A DNA stretch of 64,000 bases from Mesorhizobium wenxiniae. GTDB taxonomy: Bacteria; Pseudomonadota; Alphaproteobacteria; Rhizobiales; Rhizobiaceae. Below, one piece after another: positions 7,943 through 18,568 of this stretch. The position numbers and the translations under genes are program-made. The stretch is taken from positions 261,115-325,114 of the forward strand of contig NZ_NPKH01000011.1 in assembly GCF_002284535.1 (NCBI RefSeq). Direction: 5' to 3'. A model generated the notes under the pieces. The model was not told the DNA's origin. It was given only the letters and a program-made list of their open reading frames with translations, and did no database searches. Positions within the stretch are counted from its first letter, which is position 1. Every line of letters starts with the position of its first letter.

Positions 7943-8650
7943 ATGCGCTACGCCATCTATTTCACTCCCCGGCAGGACGAACCGCTGGCGCGGATCGCCG
8001 CCAATTGGCTCGGCCGCGACCCGTTCGGCGCCGCCACGAGGCCGGTCGAGGCGGTGGGCGAGCTGTCAGCGGCGGAAGTCGCCTTCCACACCGCTTCGGC
8101 GCGCCGCTACGGTTTTCATGCGACGCTGAAGGCGCCCTTCCGGCTGGCTTCGAGCGAAACGGAAGCCGCGCTTCGCGCGGCGCTCGACGATTTTGCCTTG
8201 GCGACGCCGGTGGTAACCATCCCACGGCTGGTCGTCAGCCAGATCGACGGCTTCTTCGCGCTGGTGCCGGAAGGACCGCTGCCGGCGCTCAACCGCTTCG
8301 CCGACGACGTTGTGCGCGACTTCGACCGTTTTCGCGCGCCGCTGACCGAGGCTGAGATCGAACGGCGCAGCCCTGATTCGCTGAAGCCGGATGAATTCCG
8401 CAATCTCTGCCAGTGGGGCTACCCCTATGTCTTCGAGACCTTCCGGTTCCATATGACGCTATCCGGCCGTGCCTCGTTACAGGAAAGCCCCCGTCTTCGC
8501 GCAGCAATCGACAGCCTGTTTGCGCAGGTCCTGCAACGGCCGGTGCCGGTGGACGCACTGACCCTGTTTGTCGAAACTGAACCTGGCGCCCCGTTCATGA
8601 TGCTTTCCCATCACGCGCTCGGGCGCCGCCCGGCCAGAAGAACTGCCTGA
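7943..8650 (+). CDS. DUF1045 2H-type phosphoesterase of phosphonate metabolism
   Basis: 235 aa. Two H-x-T/S motifs mark the 2H phosphoesterase fold: FHATLKAP at about 54-61 and FHMTLSG at about 170-176. DUF1045 proteins occur in C-P lyase gene clusters and are thought to open or trim cyclic ribose phosphates, possibly in place of PhnP. That role is inference here. It is followed 81 bp later by phnM and then phnN, all on the plus strand. GGGAG before the ATG is moderate. The 150-bp gap from iolB suggests its own promoter. Confidence 0.82.
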   Translation: MRYAIYFTPRQDEPLARIAANWLGRDPFGAATRPVEAVGELSAAEVAFHTASARRYGFHATLKAPFRLASSETEAALRAALDDFALATPVVTIPRLVVSQIDGFFALVPEGPLPALNRFADDVVRDFDRFRAPLTEAEIERRSPDSLKPDEFRNLCQWGYPYVFETFRFHMTLSGRASLQESPRLRAAIDSLFAQVLQRPVPVDALTLFVETEPGAPFMMLSHHALGRRPARRTA

Positions 8651-8731
8651 GATGACTATTTGTTTTAACCGCCTTTTTGCGACGCCAATCGGTTTCAATT
8701 GGCTGCAAAAATGCTCCAGGGATTGCCTGAA

Positions 8732-9871
8732 ATGACCGCCGAGACCGTTCTCAACAATGCCCGCATCGTGCTTGCCGACGAGATCGTCGAAGGCTCGATC
8801 GTGCTGCGCGACGGCTTGATCACCGGGATCGATGCCGGCGCCGGCCGGACCGGCGAAGACATGGACGGCGATTTCATCATTCCCGGGCTGGTCGAGCTTC
8901 ATACCGACCACCTCGAAGGCCACTACGCGCCCCGGCCGAAGGTGCGCTGGAACCCGATCGCCGCCGTTCTCGCCCATGACGCGCAGGTGGCGACCGCCGG
9001 CATCACCACCGTGCTCGACGCCTTGCGCGTCGGCATGGACGACGACGCCGACATGAATTCGGCCGACATGCGCAAGCTGGCCGATGCGATCGAGGACAGC
9101 GTCCAGCAGGACCGGCTGCGGGCCGACCATTTCATCCATCTGCGCTGCGAGGTTTCGGCGCCGGATTGCCTCGCCGCCTTCGCCCACTTCGATGGCGATG
9201 ACAGGATCAAGCTGGCGTCGCTGATGGACCATGCGCCGGGACAGCGCCAGTTCGTCGACTTGGAAACCTATGCCTACTACTACCAGCGCAAGCTGAAGCT
9301 GACGGATCGCGAATTCCAGCAATTTTGCGAGAAGCGGATGGCGGAGTCGGCGACGAATTCGGGGCCGAACCGCGCCTTCATCGCTGCCGCCTGCCATCAG
9401 CGCGGCATCGTGCTGGCCAGCCATGACGACGCCACGACAGGCCATGTCGACGAGGCGATCGAACAGGGTGTCCGCGTCGCCGAGTTCCCGACCACCAAGG
9501 AGGCCGCAAAAGCTTCGAAGAGGGCAGGGCTCGGGGTGCTGATGGGCGCGCCGAACGTCATGCGCGGTGCTTCGCATTCGGGTAATGTTTCGGCCCGCAC
9601 GCTCGCCGGCGAAGGCTTGCTCGACATATTGTCGTCCGACTACATTCCCTTCAGCCTGATCCAGTCGGCCTTTTTTCTCGGCGACGTAGTCGGCGGCATT
9701 TCCCTGCCTCAGGCGGTGGCCATGGTTTCGAAGAACCCGGCCGAGGCGGTCGGCCTCGCCGACCGTGGCGTCATCGAGCAGGGCCGGCGCGCCGACCTGG
9801 TTCGCGTCCGTCTCGACGACCATGTCCCGGTGGTCCGCACGGTCTGGCGGCAGGGACGGCGGGTCGCGTGA
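8732..9871 (+). CDS. phnM: Alpha-D-ribose 1-methylphosphonate 5-triphosphate diphosphatase
   Basis: Amidohydrolase-fold enzyme of the C-P lyase pathway that releases diphosphate from the ribosyl triphosphate phosphonate intermediate. About 379 aa, normal for PhnM. Metal ligands are seen in VELHTDHLEGH (about 58-68) and in VLASHDDATTGHVDEA (about 226-241). The frame also opens with a TTG at 8699 and an ATG at 8711. I prefer the ATG at 8732, preceded by AGGGA. The stop overlaps the phnN start as TGATG, so the two are coupled. No phnGHIJKL genes are in the window. Confidence 0.9.
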   Translation: MTAETVLNNARIVLADEIVEGSIVLRDGLITGIDAGAGRTGEDMDGDFIIPGLVELHTDHLEGHYAPRPKVRWNPIAAVLAHDAQVATAGITTVLDALRVGMDDDADMNSADMRKLADAIEDSVQQDRLRADHFIHLRCEVSAPDCLAAFAHFDGDDRIKLASLMDHAPGQRQFVDLETYAYYYQRKLKLTDREFQQFCEKRMAESATNSGPNRAFIAAACHQRGIVLASHDDATTGHVDEAIEQGVRVAEFPTTKEAAKASKRAGLGVLMGAPNVMRGASHSGNVSARTLAGEGLLDILSSDYIPFSLIQSAFFLGDVVGGISLPQAVAMVSKNPAEAVGLADRGVIEQGRRADLVRVRLDDHVPVVRTVWRQGRRVA

Positions 9872-10497
9872 TGGTGTCGGCGTCGATCGAGCGTGAATTG
9901 TCCGCCGCTGCGTTTCCGATCCGCGACGGCGTCTTCGTCGCCGTCGTGGGGCCGAGCGGCGCCGGCAAGGATACGGTGATCGGCTATGCCCGGGCACTGT
10001 TTGCCGACGAGAACCGGCTGGAGTTCGTGCGCCGGGTCATCACCCGGCCGAGCGACACGACGAGCGAGGATCACGACACGCTCGCCGACGCGGCCTTTGT
10101 CGAGGCGGAAGCGGACGGCGCCTTCGCCATCTCCTGGGAGGCGCATGGCCTGCGTTACGGCATCCCGGCTGAAGTCGACTGGTCGGTGGCCAATGGCCGC
10201 GTCGCAATTGCCAATGTCTCCCGCGCCATCATCCCGGCGCTGCGCGATCGCTATGCCAATCTGGCTGTCGTCGAGATCACCGCATCGCCGGAAATCCTGG
10301 CCGAGCGACTGGCGATGCGCGGCCGGGAGTCGCGCGGCGAAGTGCTGGCGCGCCTGGCGCGCAGCGCCAATGTGGCGTTGTCCGGGCCGGGCGTCACCTC
10401 GATCGACAATAGCGGCCCGCGTGAGGCGGCCGGCGAGCGCTTTGCCGATGTGCTGCGCAAGGCCATGGCATTCTCCGACATGTCGGGCTTAATTTAA
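9871..10497 (+). CDS. phnN: Ribose 1,5-bisphosphate phosphokinase
   Basis: 208 aa, guanylate-kinase-like fold. Walker A is GPSGAGKDT at residues 27-35. PhnN makes PRPP from ribose 1,5-bisphosphate, closing the salvage of the ribose used by C-P lyase. The ATG at 9871 shares a base with the phnM stop (TGATG); a GTG at 9868 is also in frame. It is the last gene of the DUF1045-phnM-phnN run and ends at a hairpin facing the convergent ABC operon. Confidence 0.9.
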   Translation: MVSASIERELSAAAFPIRDGVFVAVVGPSGAGKDTVIGYARALFADENRLEFVRRVITRPSDTTSEDHDTLADAAFVEAEADGAFAISWEAHGLRYGIPAEVDWSVANGRVAIANVSRAIIPALRDRYANLAVVEITASPEILAERLAMRGRESRGEVLARLARSANVALSGPGVTSIDNSGPREAAGERFADVLRKAMAFSDMSGLI

Positions 10498-10510
10498 GGC
10501 TGCGTCTTCC

Positions 10511-10539
10511 CCTCTTCCCTTGTGGGGAGAAGGGAGAGG
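10511..10539. terminator. Convergent hairpin between phnN and the ABC permease
   Basis: CCTCTTCCCTT (10511-10521) pairs with AAGGGAGAGG (10530-10539) with one bulged base. The loop TGTGGGGAG shares the CTTGTGGGGA core of the RIME-like element at 5668-5753, so this is probably a shortened member of the same repeat family acting as a bidirectional terminator. There is no long T run. Confidence 0.5.
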
Positions 10540-10547
10540 CGGAGCCG

Positions 10548-11543
10548 CTATTCCGCGGACGCACCAGCCATGCCCTTGCGGGTCGCTTCGAGCATCAGCC
10601 GCCGCTCCCGGTACACGCCCCATTGCTGATCGACCAGCACGCCGATGAGGATCACCCCGCCCATCACCGCGAAGTTTAGCGAGGATGGGATGCCGAGCAG
10701 GTTGACGAGGTTTTGGAGTTCCTGCAGCAGAACCGTGCCGAGGATGACGCCGATCAGCGAGCCCTCGCCGCCGCGCAGCGAGAAGCCGCCGAGCACTGCC
10801 GCGGCAATGGCATAGAGTTCGTAGAACTGACCGTGGCTCGCCGGCGAGATCGAGCGCGTGTACATGGCGAAGTAGATCGCCGACAGCGCCGTCAGCACAC
10901 CGCAGATGACATAGGCCGCCATGACAACGCGGCCGGTGCGTATCCCGGAATATTTCGCCGCCTCCTCATTCTTGCCGATGGCGTAGAGATAGCGGCCGAA
11001 CACCGAACGATGCAGCACCACCCACATCACGATGGCGATGACGATCAGCGCTATGAAGCTGTTCGGCACGCCATAGGATCGCCCCGCGGTCAGGAACTCG
11101 AGCTCCGGAAAGTTCTGTCCGAAAGCAAAACCCGCCGTGCCGTCGGCTGTGTAGAACCGCGCGACGCCGCGATAGATCAAGAGGCCGCACAGCGTCACCA
11201 CGAAAGGCTGCAATTTGAGCCGCGTGATCAGCCAGCCATGTGCCAGCCCGATCATGCCGCCAAGCACGAGGATCAGCGGCAGCGCGACCGGCCATGCCAT
11301 GTCGCGCGTGGCGATGAAATCGACGAACAGGACGCCGAGCAGCGCAACCACGGAGCCGACCGACAATTCGATGCCGCCGGTGATGATGACGAAGGCCTGG
11401 CCGATAGCCAGGATGCCGAACAGGCCGATCAGGTTCGCCGTGTTGGCGAGGTTGATCGGCAGCAGAAAGCGCGGATTGATGATCGCCACCACCGCTCCCA
11501 CCACAAGGATCAGGATCAGCAGGCCGAGATCTTTCTTGCTCAT
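10548..11543 (-). CDS. Ribose-type ABC sugar transporter permease
   Basis: 331 aa, BPD_transp_2 family inner-membrane permease (RbsC type) with about eight to ten hydrophobic helices from residue 7 on. The conserved segment GQAFVIITGGIELSVGS lies at about 48-64, and LGGFSLRGGEGSLIGVILG at about 253-271 matches the EAA-like coupling region of the family. It is the last gene of the minus-strand order binding protein, ATPase, permease. The sugar cannot be told from the sequence. The position near the iol genes makes a cyclitol possible, but the ABC genes have their own divergent LacI regulator. Confidence 0.9.
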   Translation of the reverse strand: MSKKDLGLLILILVVGAVVAIINPRFLLPINLANTANLIGLFGILAIGQAFVIITGGIELSVGSVVALLGVLFVDFIATRDMAWPVALPLILVLGGMIGLAHGWLITRLKLQPFVVTLCGLLIYRGVARFYTADGTAGFAFGQNFPELEFLTAGRSYGVPNSFIALIVIAIVMWVVLHRSVFGRYLYAIGKNEEAAKYSGIRTGRVVMAAYVICGVLTALSAIYFAMYTRSISPASHGQFYELYAIAAAVLGGFSLRGGEGSLIGVILGTVLLQELQNLVNLLGIPSSLNFAVMGGVILIGVLVDQQWGVYRERRLMLEATRKGMAGASAE

Positions 11544-11576
11544 CGTCTTCTCCCCAATCCCTGCCTAGGCAGGCTC

Positions 11577-11626
11577 CGCAAAAGTGTTCTACGGTTTTGC
11601 GACCAGAACCTGCACCAAAACAAAAA
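11577..11626. repeat. Diverged copy of the CGCAAAA…TTTTGCG dispersed repeat
   Basis: CGCAAAA (11577-11583) and TTTTGCG (11595-11601) form an inverted repeat followed by an A/C-rich tail. The order of blocks matches the first half of the two longer repeats at 52749-52854 and 56571-56674. It lies in the 84-bp gap between the permease and ATPase genes and may be a hairpin that shapes the operon mRNA. Confidence 0.5.
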
Positions 11627-11627
11627 T

Positions 11628-13172
<1,545 letters not shown>

Positions 13173-13294
13173 CACGCCTGACAGCAGCTGGTGGGCCGTT
13201 CTAGCCACATCTGCAGACTGACGACCCTCGCAGGGTTCGTCAATGCGAGCCGCCGACCCGAAGCGAACCTCGAGCCGGCGCAACTGCTTTCGTC

Positions 13295-14257
13295 CTAATT
13301 GCCGGACATTGCCTTCAGATTGGCGGCATAGGCGTCGACGTCGTCCTTGCCGATGATCTTGGTCGGGATGATGATCAGGCCGTTCTCCGGAATGCCCGAT
13401 TTGTCGCCCTCGAGATAGGCGGCCATCAGCTTCATGCCCTGGTAGGCCCATTCGAAGGGCTGCTGCACCACGGTGGCGGCAACGGTGCCTTCCTTGACGC
13501 CGCCCAGCGTGATCGGATCATCGTCGAAGCCGACGACCGTGATCTGGCCGAGCTTGCCGGCGTCGCGCAGCGCTTCATAGATGCGCGGCGTGTTGTAGGA
13601 ATAGAAGCCGACCATGCAGGTGACGTCGGGGCTGGCGACCAGCGCGTCCTCGACGTTCTTCTTGGCGCGGGCCTGGTCGATGTCGTCGCCACGCACGTCG
13701 ATAAGCTCTATCTTGGTGCCGGCGAGCCCTTCCTTCATGCCCTCGATGCGCTCCTTGGCATTATCGGCGCCGAGCAAGCCGACGAAGCCGAGGCATTTGC
13801 CGCCGTCGGGCATCGCCTTCTTGGCGATCTCGGCCGCCTGTTTGCCGGCATCGATGTTGGATGAGCCAATATAGGCGATACGCTTGGTCTGCGGCGCGTC
13901 GCTGTCGGTGGTGAACAGCGCCGTCTCCGAGGCGATCTTGTTGAGCCCGTCGGTCGAGGTCTTGGGATCGACGGCCGATACCATGATGGCCTTGACGCCG
14001 GCCGTCACCAGATCGTCCATCAGCCGCTGCTGAATGGCAACCGACGACTGCTCCGGATATTTGAGCTCCAGATTGTAGCCGGGCAGTTCGGCCTGCGCCT
14101 TCTTGACACCGGCTTCGGCCGCCTTCCAGAAATCGGAGGCGCCGTTGACGACGAAGGCCAGCGTCGGTTTATCCTGGGCACGGGCAATTGCAGTGATGGA
14201 CAGACCGAGCGCCAAGGCCGCGGCGGCGATGGACGCATTTCGTATCGCAGATTTCAT
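13295..14257 (-). CDS. Periplasmic sugar-binding protein of ribose-type ABC transporter
   Basis: 320 aa, Peripla_BP_4 family. A Sec signal peptide is clear: MKSAIRNAS, a hydrophobic core and a cut after AIARAQ. The mature part has the two-lobed pattern, with VVNGASDFWKAAEAG early and VVGFDDDPITLGGVKEGT late. The ATG at 14257 has GGGAGG six bases upstream; a TTG at 14263 is too close to that site. It is the first gene of the operon, transcribed away from the LacI regulator. The substrate is unknown. Confidence 0.92.
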   Translation of the reverse strand: MKSAIRNASIAAAALALGLSITAIARAQDKPTLAFVVNGASDFWKAAEAGVKKAQAELPGYNLELKYPEQSSVAIQQRLMDDLVTAGVKAIMVSAVDPKTSTDGLNKIASETALFTTDSDAPQTKRIAYIGSSNIDAGKQAAEIAKKAMPDGGKCLGFVGLLGADNAKERIEGMKEGLAGTKIELIDVRGDDIDQARAKKNVEDALVASPDVTCMVGFYSYNTPRIYEALRDAGKLGQITVVGFDDDPITLGGVKEGTVAATVVQQPFEWAYQGMKLMAAYLEGDKSGIPENGLIIIPTKIIGKDDVDAYAANLKAMSGN

Positions 14258-14861
14258 GTTCAACCTCCCATTGATTCAGTCATTTTCGCTGATCTGAACT
14301 TGTCGAATGCGGCTTGGACGCCCCTCCTCAAGGGGTGATGGCAGCGAAAGAACGGCACCATTCCAGCCGCGATTTGAACTCTAGAGACTCATTGGCAGTT
14401 CGTAAATAGTCGGATTTGTCTGACATTTCAGTAATTGCGCGGCGTTGCTCTGCGCCTGAGTGCCACCGATACCGCGCAGCACGCTTGCTTGCCGCCATGG
14501 CCCGTTCGGTCCCGAGCCGGGCATGACAAATTGACATTAGAATGCTCACGCCTATTAGTAAATAGTATTAGTCTCTGGTTGGGAAACCTCTGGTGCCGCC
14601 GGCGAATGGCTGCCTGCCGTGTGAGAAGGGAGGCTCCGTTAAGCCGTCCAAAGGCCTTGGGATGGGCCCAATTCCGAGAAATCGATCTTTCAGAACCGCG
14701 TATTGCTCCCCCGCACTGCTAGCCATTCGGCTACCAGAATGATAATAATGATTAATCGAGTGCTCGTTTATAAACGCGAAACGTCGTCGGACGTCCTGCC
14801 GTCTTTATGAAGTCCAGGACGACCTCTGGTTAGGCAAGCCGGGAATTTGGAACACAATGCC
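14258..14861. other. 604-bp divergent intergenic region between binding protein and LacI genes
   Basis: No convincing coding frame: short frames here lack codon bias and known motifs. The stretch carries the promoters for both directions. The AT-rich part nearest lacI (about 14735-14775) holds a candidate operator. It is unusually long for this window and a small RNA or leader cannot be ruled out. Confidence 0.6.
14753..14770. promoter_or_regulatory. Candidate LacI-family operator
   Basis: TAATCGAGTGCTCGTTTA is an 18-bp near-palindrome (arms CGAG/CTCG plus AT-rich ends, one mismatch) in AT-rich DNA about 90 bp before the lacI start. Operator size and symmetry fit a LacI dimer. Assignment to this regulator is inference. 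Confidence 0.45.
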
Positions 14862-16001
14862 ATGAGCGAACCGACGGATCTGCGCGATCCTCCCCTTGAA
14901 GCCGCCCGGCGCCGAAAGCCATCGGCCAAGAACCCCAAGGGTCGCGTTACCATGACCGATATCGCCAGGGCCGCCGGCTGCTCGCAGGCAACGGTTTCGT
15001 TCGTCCTCAACAACACGCCGGGCATAAGGCTCTCGCAACAGACCCGCGAACGGGTGATCGGGGTCGCGCGGGGCCTCGGCTATGCGCCACCAGCCTTCTC
15101 TGCTCTTCGCAGCCCTATCGCCTCGTTCGAGGGGCTGGACGGGGTGATCGGCTTCGCGGTCGATCAACTGGCGACCAGTCCCGAAGCGGTCGTCGCCATC
15201 GAAGGAGCGCGCCAGGCCTCGTGGAATGCCGGCAATGTCGTGCTGGTCGCGCAGACTTTGGGTGATACCGTCATGGAGCCGCGCGCGATTGCGGCACTGA
15301 CCAAGCGGGGTATTTCGGCGCTGATCTACATGACCATCTTTACGCGCGAGATCACCGCGCCCGACTATCTCTACGGCCTCGATATCCCGGTCATCCTGCT
15401 CAATTGCTATACCGCCGACTACGCCTTTCCCGCCGTGGTGCCGAGCGAAATCGCCGGCGGGCAGAGTTCCACCCGCCACTTGATCAGCCATGGCCACCGC
15501 CGCATCGGAACCATCACCGGCGAGCCATGGATGCAGGCGGCGCAGGATCGGCTGAAGGGCTACCGCCGGGCACTGGCGACGGCCGACATCCCGTTCGATA
15601 TGAAGCTGGTGGTCGAGGGCGACTGGTCGGCGAGCGCCGGCTACGCCGCGACAGTCAAGCTTCTGGCACTCAAGGATCGGCCGACCGCAATCTTCTGCCA
15701 GAACGACCGCACCGCGATCGGCTGCTACGAAGCGTTGAAGGAAGCCGGCTTGCACATCCCTGGGGATATTTCGGTGATCGGCTATGACGACGAGGAAATC
15801 GCCCGGCATCTGTTCCCGCCTTTGACGACGTCGATCCTGCCGCATATGGCGATGGGGCAATGGGCGATCGAGCAATTGGAAGTCCCTGCACCGCCCGGCC
15901 GCGGCCGCTACCCCATTACCAAGCTTGAATGCCCGCTGGTCGAGCGGGAATCGGTCAGTGCTGTGGCGCCTGGGCGCACACACGGACTGACAGCCAGCTG
16001 A
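14862..16001 (+). CDS. LacI-family transcriptional regulator
   Basis: 379 aa. The HTH (VTMTDIARAAGCSQATVSFV) starts about residue 32 after an unusual basic N-terminal extension (RRRKPSAKNPKGR). The rest is a periplasmic-binding-protein-like effector domain with the late dimer segment VIGYDDEEIARHLFPPLTT. I chose the ATG at 14862; a TTG at 14847 is in frame. It diverges from the ABC operon and most likely represses it until the transported sugar binds. Confidence 0.9.
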   Translation: MSEPTDLRDPPLEAARRRKPSAKNPKGRVTMTDIARAAGCSQATVSFVLNNTPGIRLSQQTRERVIGVARGLGYAPPAFSALRSPIASFEGLDGVIGFAVDQLATSPEAVVAIEGARQASWNAGNVVLVAQTLGDTVMEPRAIAALTKRGISALIYMTIFTREITAPDYLYGLDIPVILLNCYTADYAFPAVVPSEIAGGQSSTRHLISHGHRRIGTITGEPWMQAAQDRLKGYRRALATADIPFDMKLVVEGDWSASAGYAATVKLLALKDRPTAIFCQNDRTAIGCYEALKEAGLHIPGDISVIGYDDEEIARHLFPPLTTSILPHMAMGQWAIEQLEVPAPPGRGRYPITKLECPLVERESVSAVAPGRTHGLTAS

Positions 16002-16282
16002 GCACCTCCAGTCTTCCGTCAACGCAAACGCCGTACTGATGCAGCTCCAAACTAGACAGGCGCCCCCGCAAAGGGCGATGGCCCCGACATTGTCGCCTGG
16101 CATGGTGGATCGGGATTCTTGTATCCCGAGTTCTGCGGATTGACATGAGGTTTGCTGCAGTCTGGTTGTGGCGAAATCCTGGATCCAAGGGTAAATCTGA
16201 TCTGGTTCGCCGTTCCGCGCCGGCCTTCGAGCCCGATTTCCTCGCTGACCCGGATCGGCAACCCGCCAGGAGTTATACTGCC

Positions 16283-17215
16283 ATGAAGCTCCAGCATCGC
16301 CATGGCCCGCCGCGCGATTTCGTCGGTTACGGCCGGCGGCCGCCGCAGATCATCTGGCCGGACGGACGTCTGGTCGCAGTCAATCTCGTGGTCTGCTACG
16401 AGGAAGGGTCGGAATATTCGCTGTTCGAGGGCGACGACCATAGCGATGGCTGGGGCGAATATCCGTTGTCGGCGCCGGCCGGCATCCGGGATCTCGGCAC
16501 CGAAACGCATTTCGAGTATGGCAGCCGCGTCGGTATCTGGCGCATCGCCAGACTGCTCGAGCGACACGGCGTCCACGCCACGATCTCGAGCTGTGCCGAG
16601 GCGCTGCGGCGCAACCCGGAGGTGACGGCATGGCTGCGCCAATCGGGTCACGATCTGCTCGGCCATGGCCTGCGCTGGACCGAACAATGGACCCTGAGCC
16701 GTGACGAGGAGCGCGACCATCTGCAGCGTGCCGTCGCGCTGTTCATCGAGCTGCTCGGCGAGCGGCCGATCGGCTGGAACAGCCGTTCCTTTCCCAGCGT
16801 CAACACGCGCGACATCCTGATCGAGGAAGGCGGCTTCCTGTATGATTCAGATCCGTGCAACGACGACCTGCCCTATTTCGTGCCGGCACAGAACGGGCGC
16901 CTTCTGATCATTCCCTATTCCAAGACCTTGAACGACAGCCGCTATCTGGTAAGCCCCGGCTATGTGACGCCCAAGGACTTCGTCGACAACGTCGAGGCCT
17001 ATCTGGACTTCCTGATCAGGGAAGCCAGGGAAGATGGCGGGCGCATGATGACGATAGCCGTCCATGCGCGATGGACCGGCCAGCCCAACCGGGCCGCGGC
17101 ATTGGAAGGCATAATCGAGACGGTTCTGTCCAGGCCGGAGGCCGCCTTCATGCGCCGCAACGACATCGCCCGTTATTGGCTGTCGCTGTTTCCGGCCGAG
17201 GGCGAAGCGCCATGA
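16283..17215 (+). CDS. Polysaccharide deacetylase family protein, PuuE/allantoinase-like
   Basis: 310 aa NodB-fold hydrolase. The stretch VAVNLVVCYEEGSEYSLFEGD and the later RVGIWRIARLLERHGVHAT match the PuuE-like subgroup (cofactor-independent allantoinases and relatives) more than cell-wall deacetylases; no signal peptide is seen. It would act on a cytoplasmic amide such as allantoin or a related compound. The frame runs back to 16145, but AGGAG precedes the ATG at 16283. It follows lacI after 280 bp with no gene in the gap. Whether it belongs to the LacI regulon is not clear. Confidence 0.78.
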   Translation: MKLQHRHGPPRDFVGYGRRPPQIIWPDGRLVAVNLVVCYEEGSEYSLFEGDDHSDGWGEYPLSAPAGIRDLGTETHFEYGSRVGIWRIARLLERHGVHATISSCAEALRRNPEVTAWLRQSGHDLLGHGLRWTEQWTLSRDEERDHLQRAVALFIELLGERPIGWNSRSFPSVNTRDILIEEGGFLYDSDPCNDDLPYFVPAQNGRLLIIPYSKTLNDSRYLVSPGYVTPKDFVDNVEAYLDFLIREAREDGGRMMTIAVHARWTGQPNRAAALEGIIETVLSRPEAAFMRRNDIARYWLSLFPAEGEAP

Positions 17216-17273
17216 GCCAACGTCCAACTCGCATGGAACGGCATCCTTAAGCATCGATACGGGAAGGAATTGC

Positions 17274-17570
17274 TCACCCCAACGGCATAACGCCTCTGCT
17301 CCCAGCATTGAGCGCCGCTCCGCTTTCTGTCAGCGAATAGACGACCTTGGTCGGCGATCCCGGATAGACTTCTCGGTTCACAAGCCCGTCAGCCTCCAGT
17401 TCGCGTAATTGCTGCGTCAGCATCTTTTCGCTGATCGCCGGAATGGACTGCCTCAATCGGCCGAACCTGCGAGACGCCGTTCCAAGCTCACAAAGAATAT
17501 CCACTTTCCACTTCCCTTCGATCGCCTTGATCGCGGTTGCGAAGCCGCAATTGCCCGTCGGCTCATTCAT
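17274..17570 (-). CDS. HxlR-family regulator (module 1)
   Basis: 98 aa winged-helix protein. The HxlR signature is present: CGFATAIKAIEGKWKVDILC near the N-terminus with the conserved Cys, then FGRLRQSIPAISEKMLTQQL and the wing region VYSLTESG. It diverges from the frameshifted imine-reductase-like gene at 17689. The ATG at 17570 has GGAGAA upstream; the longer open frame to 17876 overlaps that gene. HxlR regulators often sense electrophiles through the N-terminal Cys. Confidence 0.88.
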   Translation of the reverse strand: MNEPTGNCGFATAIKAIEGKWKVDILCELGTASRRFGRLRQSIPAISEKMLTQQLRELEADGLVNREVYPGSPTKVVYSLTESGAALNAGSRGVMPLG

Positions 17571-17580
17571 GATATTCTCC

Positions 17581-17603
17581 TTACCGGTGGGTAACCACTT
17601 ACC
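17581..17603. promoter_or_regulatory. Overlapping inverted repeats, candidate HxlR operator
   Basis: TTACC (17581-17585), GGTAA (17590-17594) and TTACC (17599-17603) are evenly spaced, giving two overlapping 5-bp inverted repeats with 4-bp spacers. They begin 10 bp upstream of the HxlR start codon and 86 bp before the divergent gene. The position suits autoregulation and shared control. Confidence 0.5.
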
Positions 17604-17688
17604 TCCAGGTGCGTATTGTGCGCGCCACTCACTCCAACATACCTCTGCCCGTGACGAAAATTGGCACCTATTGGTATGGAGTGTTGTA

Positions 17689-18568
17689 ATGAAGCTTTCA
17701 ATCAGCGTTGTGGGGACGGGTCGTATGGGATCGGCGCTCGCCCGCGCCCTGCTCCGGTTGGGATATCGAACGACGGTCTGGAACAGGACAAAACAAAAGG
17801 CCGAACCGCTGGCCGCGCTCGGCGCCACTGTCGCGGGGTCCGTCCTGGAAGCCGTCAATGCGGCTGAGATTATCATCGTGAATGTAAGCGACTACCAGGC
17901 AAGCGCAGTTCTGCGCGACGATGCTGTAGCTTCAGCCATTCGCGGCAAGTTGATCGTGGAACTCACTTCGGGAACGCCGCATGGCGCATGCGAAGCCGCT
18001 GAATGGTTTGCTGCGCACGGAGCCAGCTATCTCGATGGCGCGATCATGGCCACGCCGGATTTCATCGGGACAGATGCCGGGACGATACTGATCTCGGGGC
18101 CAAGGCAGGCTTTCGACGCGAACGAGGAGATGTTTCGTGCCTTGGGCGGCAAAGTCCAGCATATCGGGGAAGAGCCGGGACGTGCGAACGCACTTGATAG
18201 CGCGCTGCTTGCGCTCATGTGGGGCGCGCTGTTTGGAACGCTGCATGCGATCGCCGTGTGTCAGGCCGAAGAGATCGACCTCGGCGAGTTGGGACGGCAG
18301 TGGACCGCAATAGCGCCTGTTATTGACGGGCTTGTCGCCGACCTGATCAAGCGAACGGATGCTGGCCGGTTTGCGAGCGACGACGAGACGCTCTCGTCGA
18401 TCTCCGCATTACGGCGCATTCCAGCATCTCCTGGAGCTGATGGAGGCGCGCAGGATCGACCGCTCTGTGGTGGACGGTTACGACGCGATCTTCCAACGGG
18501 CGATTGCAGCTGGCCACCTACATGATGATTTTGCAGCGTTATCGCAATTTCTGGGAAAATCCAGATGA
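17689..18568 (+). pseudogene. Imine-reductase-like NAD(P)-binding dehydrogenase, frameshifted
   Basis: Starts MKLSISVVGTGRMGSALARA, a Rossmann GxGxMG motif, then TVWNRT and ELTSGTP as in 6-phosphogluconate-dehydrogenase-like imine reductases. The frame is good to about 18404 (…DDETLSSISA). The expected continuation HYGAFQHLLELMEARRIDR is in another frame that ends at 18568. One extra base or two missing bases near 18404-18408 explain the break. The intact paralogue is at 39100-39993. This may be a true pseudogene or a sequencing error. It diverges from an HxlR gene, as its paralogue's operon does. Confidence 0.85.

Noticed and set aside
14328..14549. Short frame in the long gap before lacI considered as a small protein
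   Set aside because: No ribosome site, signal or known motif, and atypical residue composition. It is treated as intergenic.
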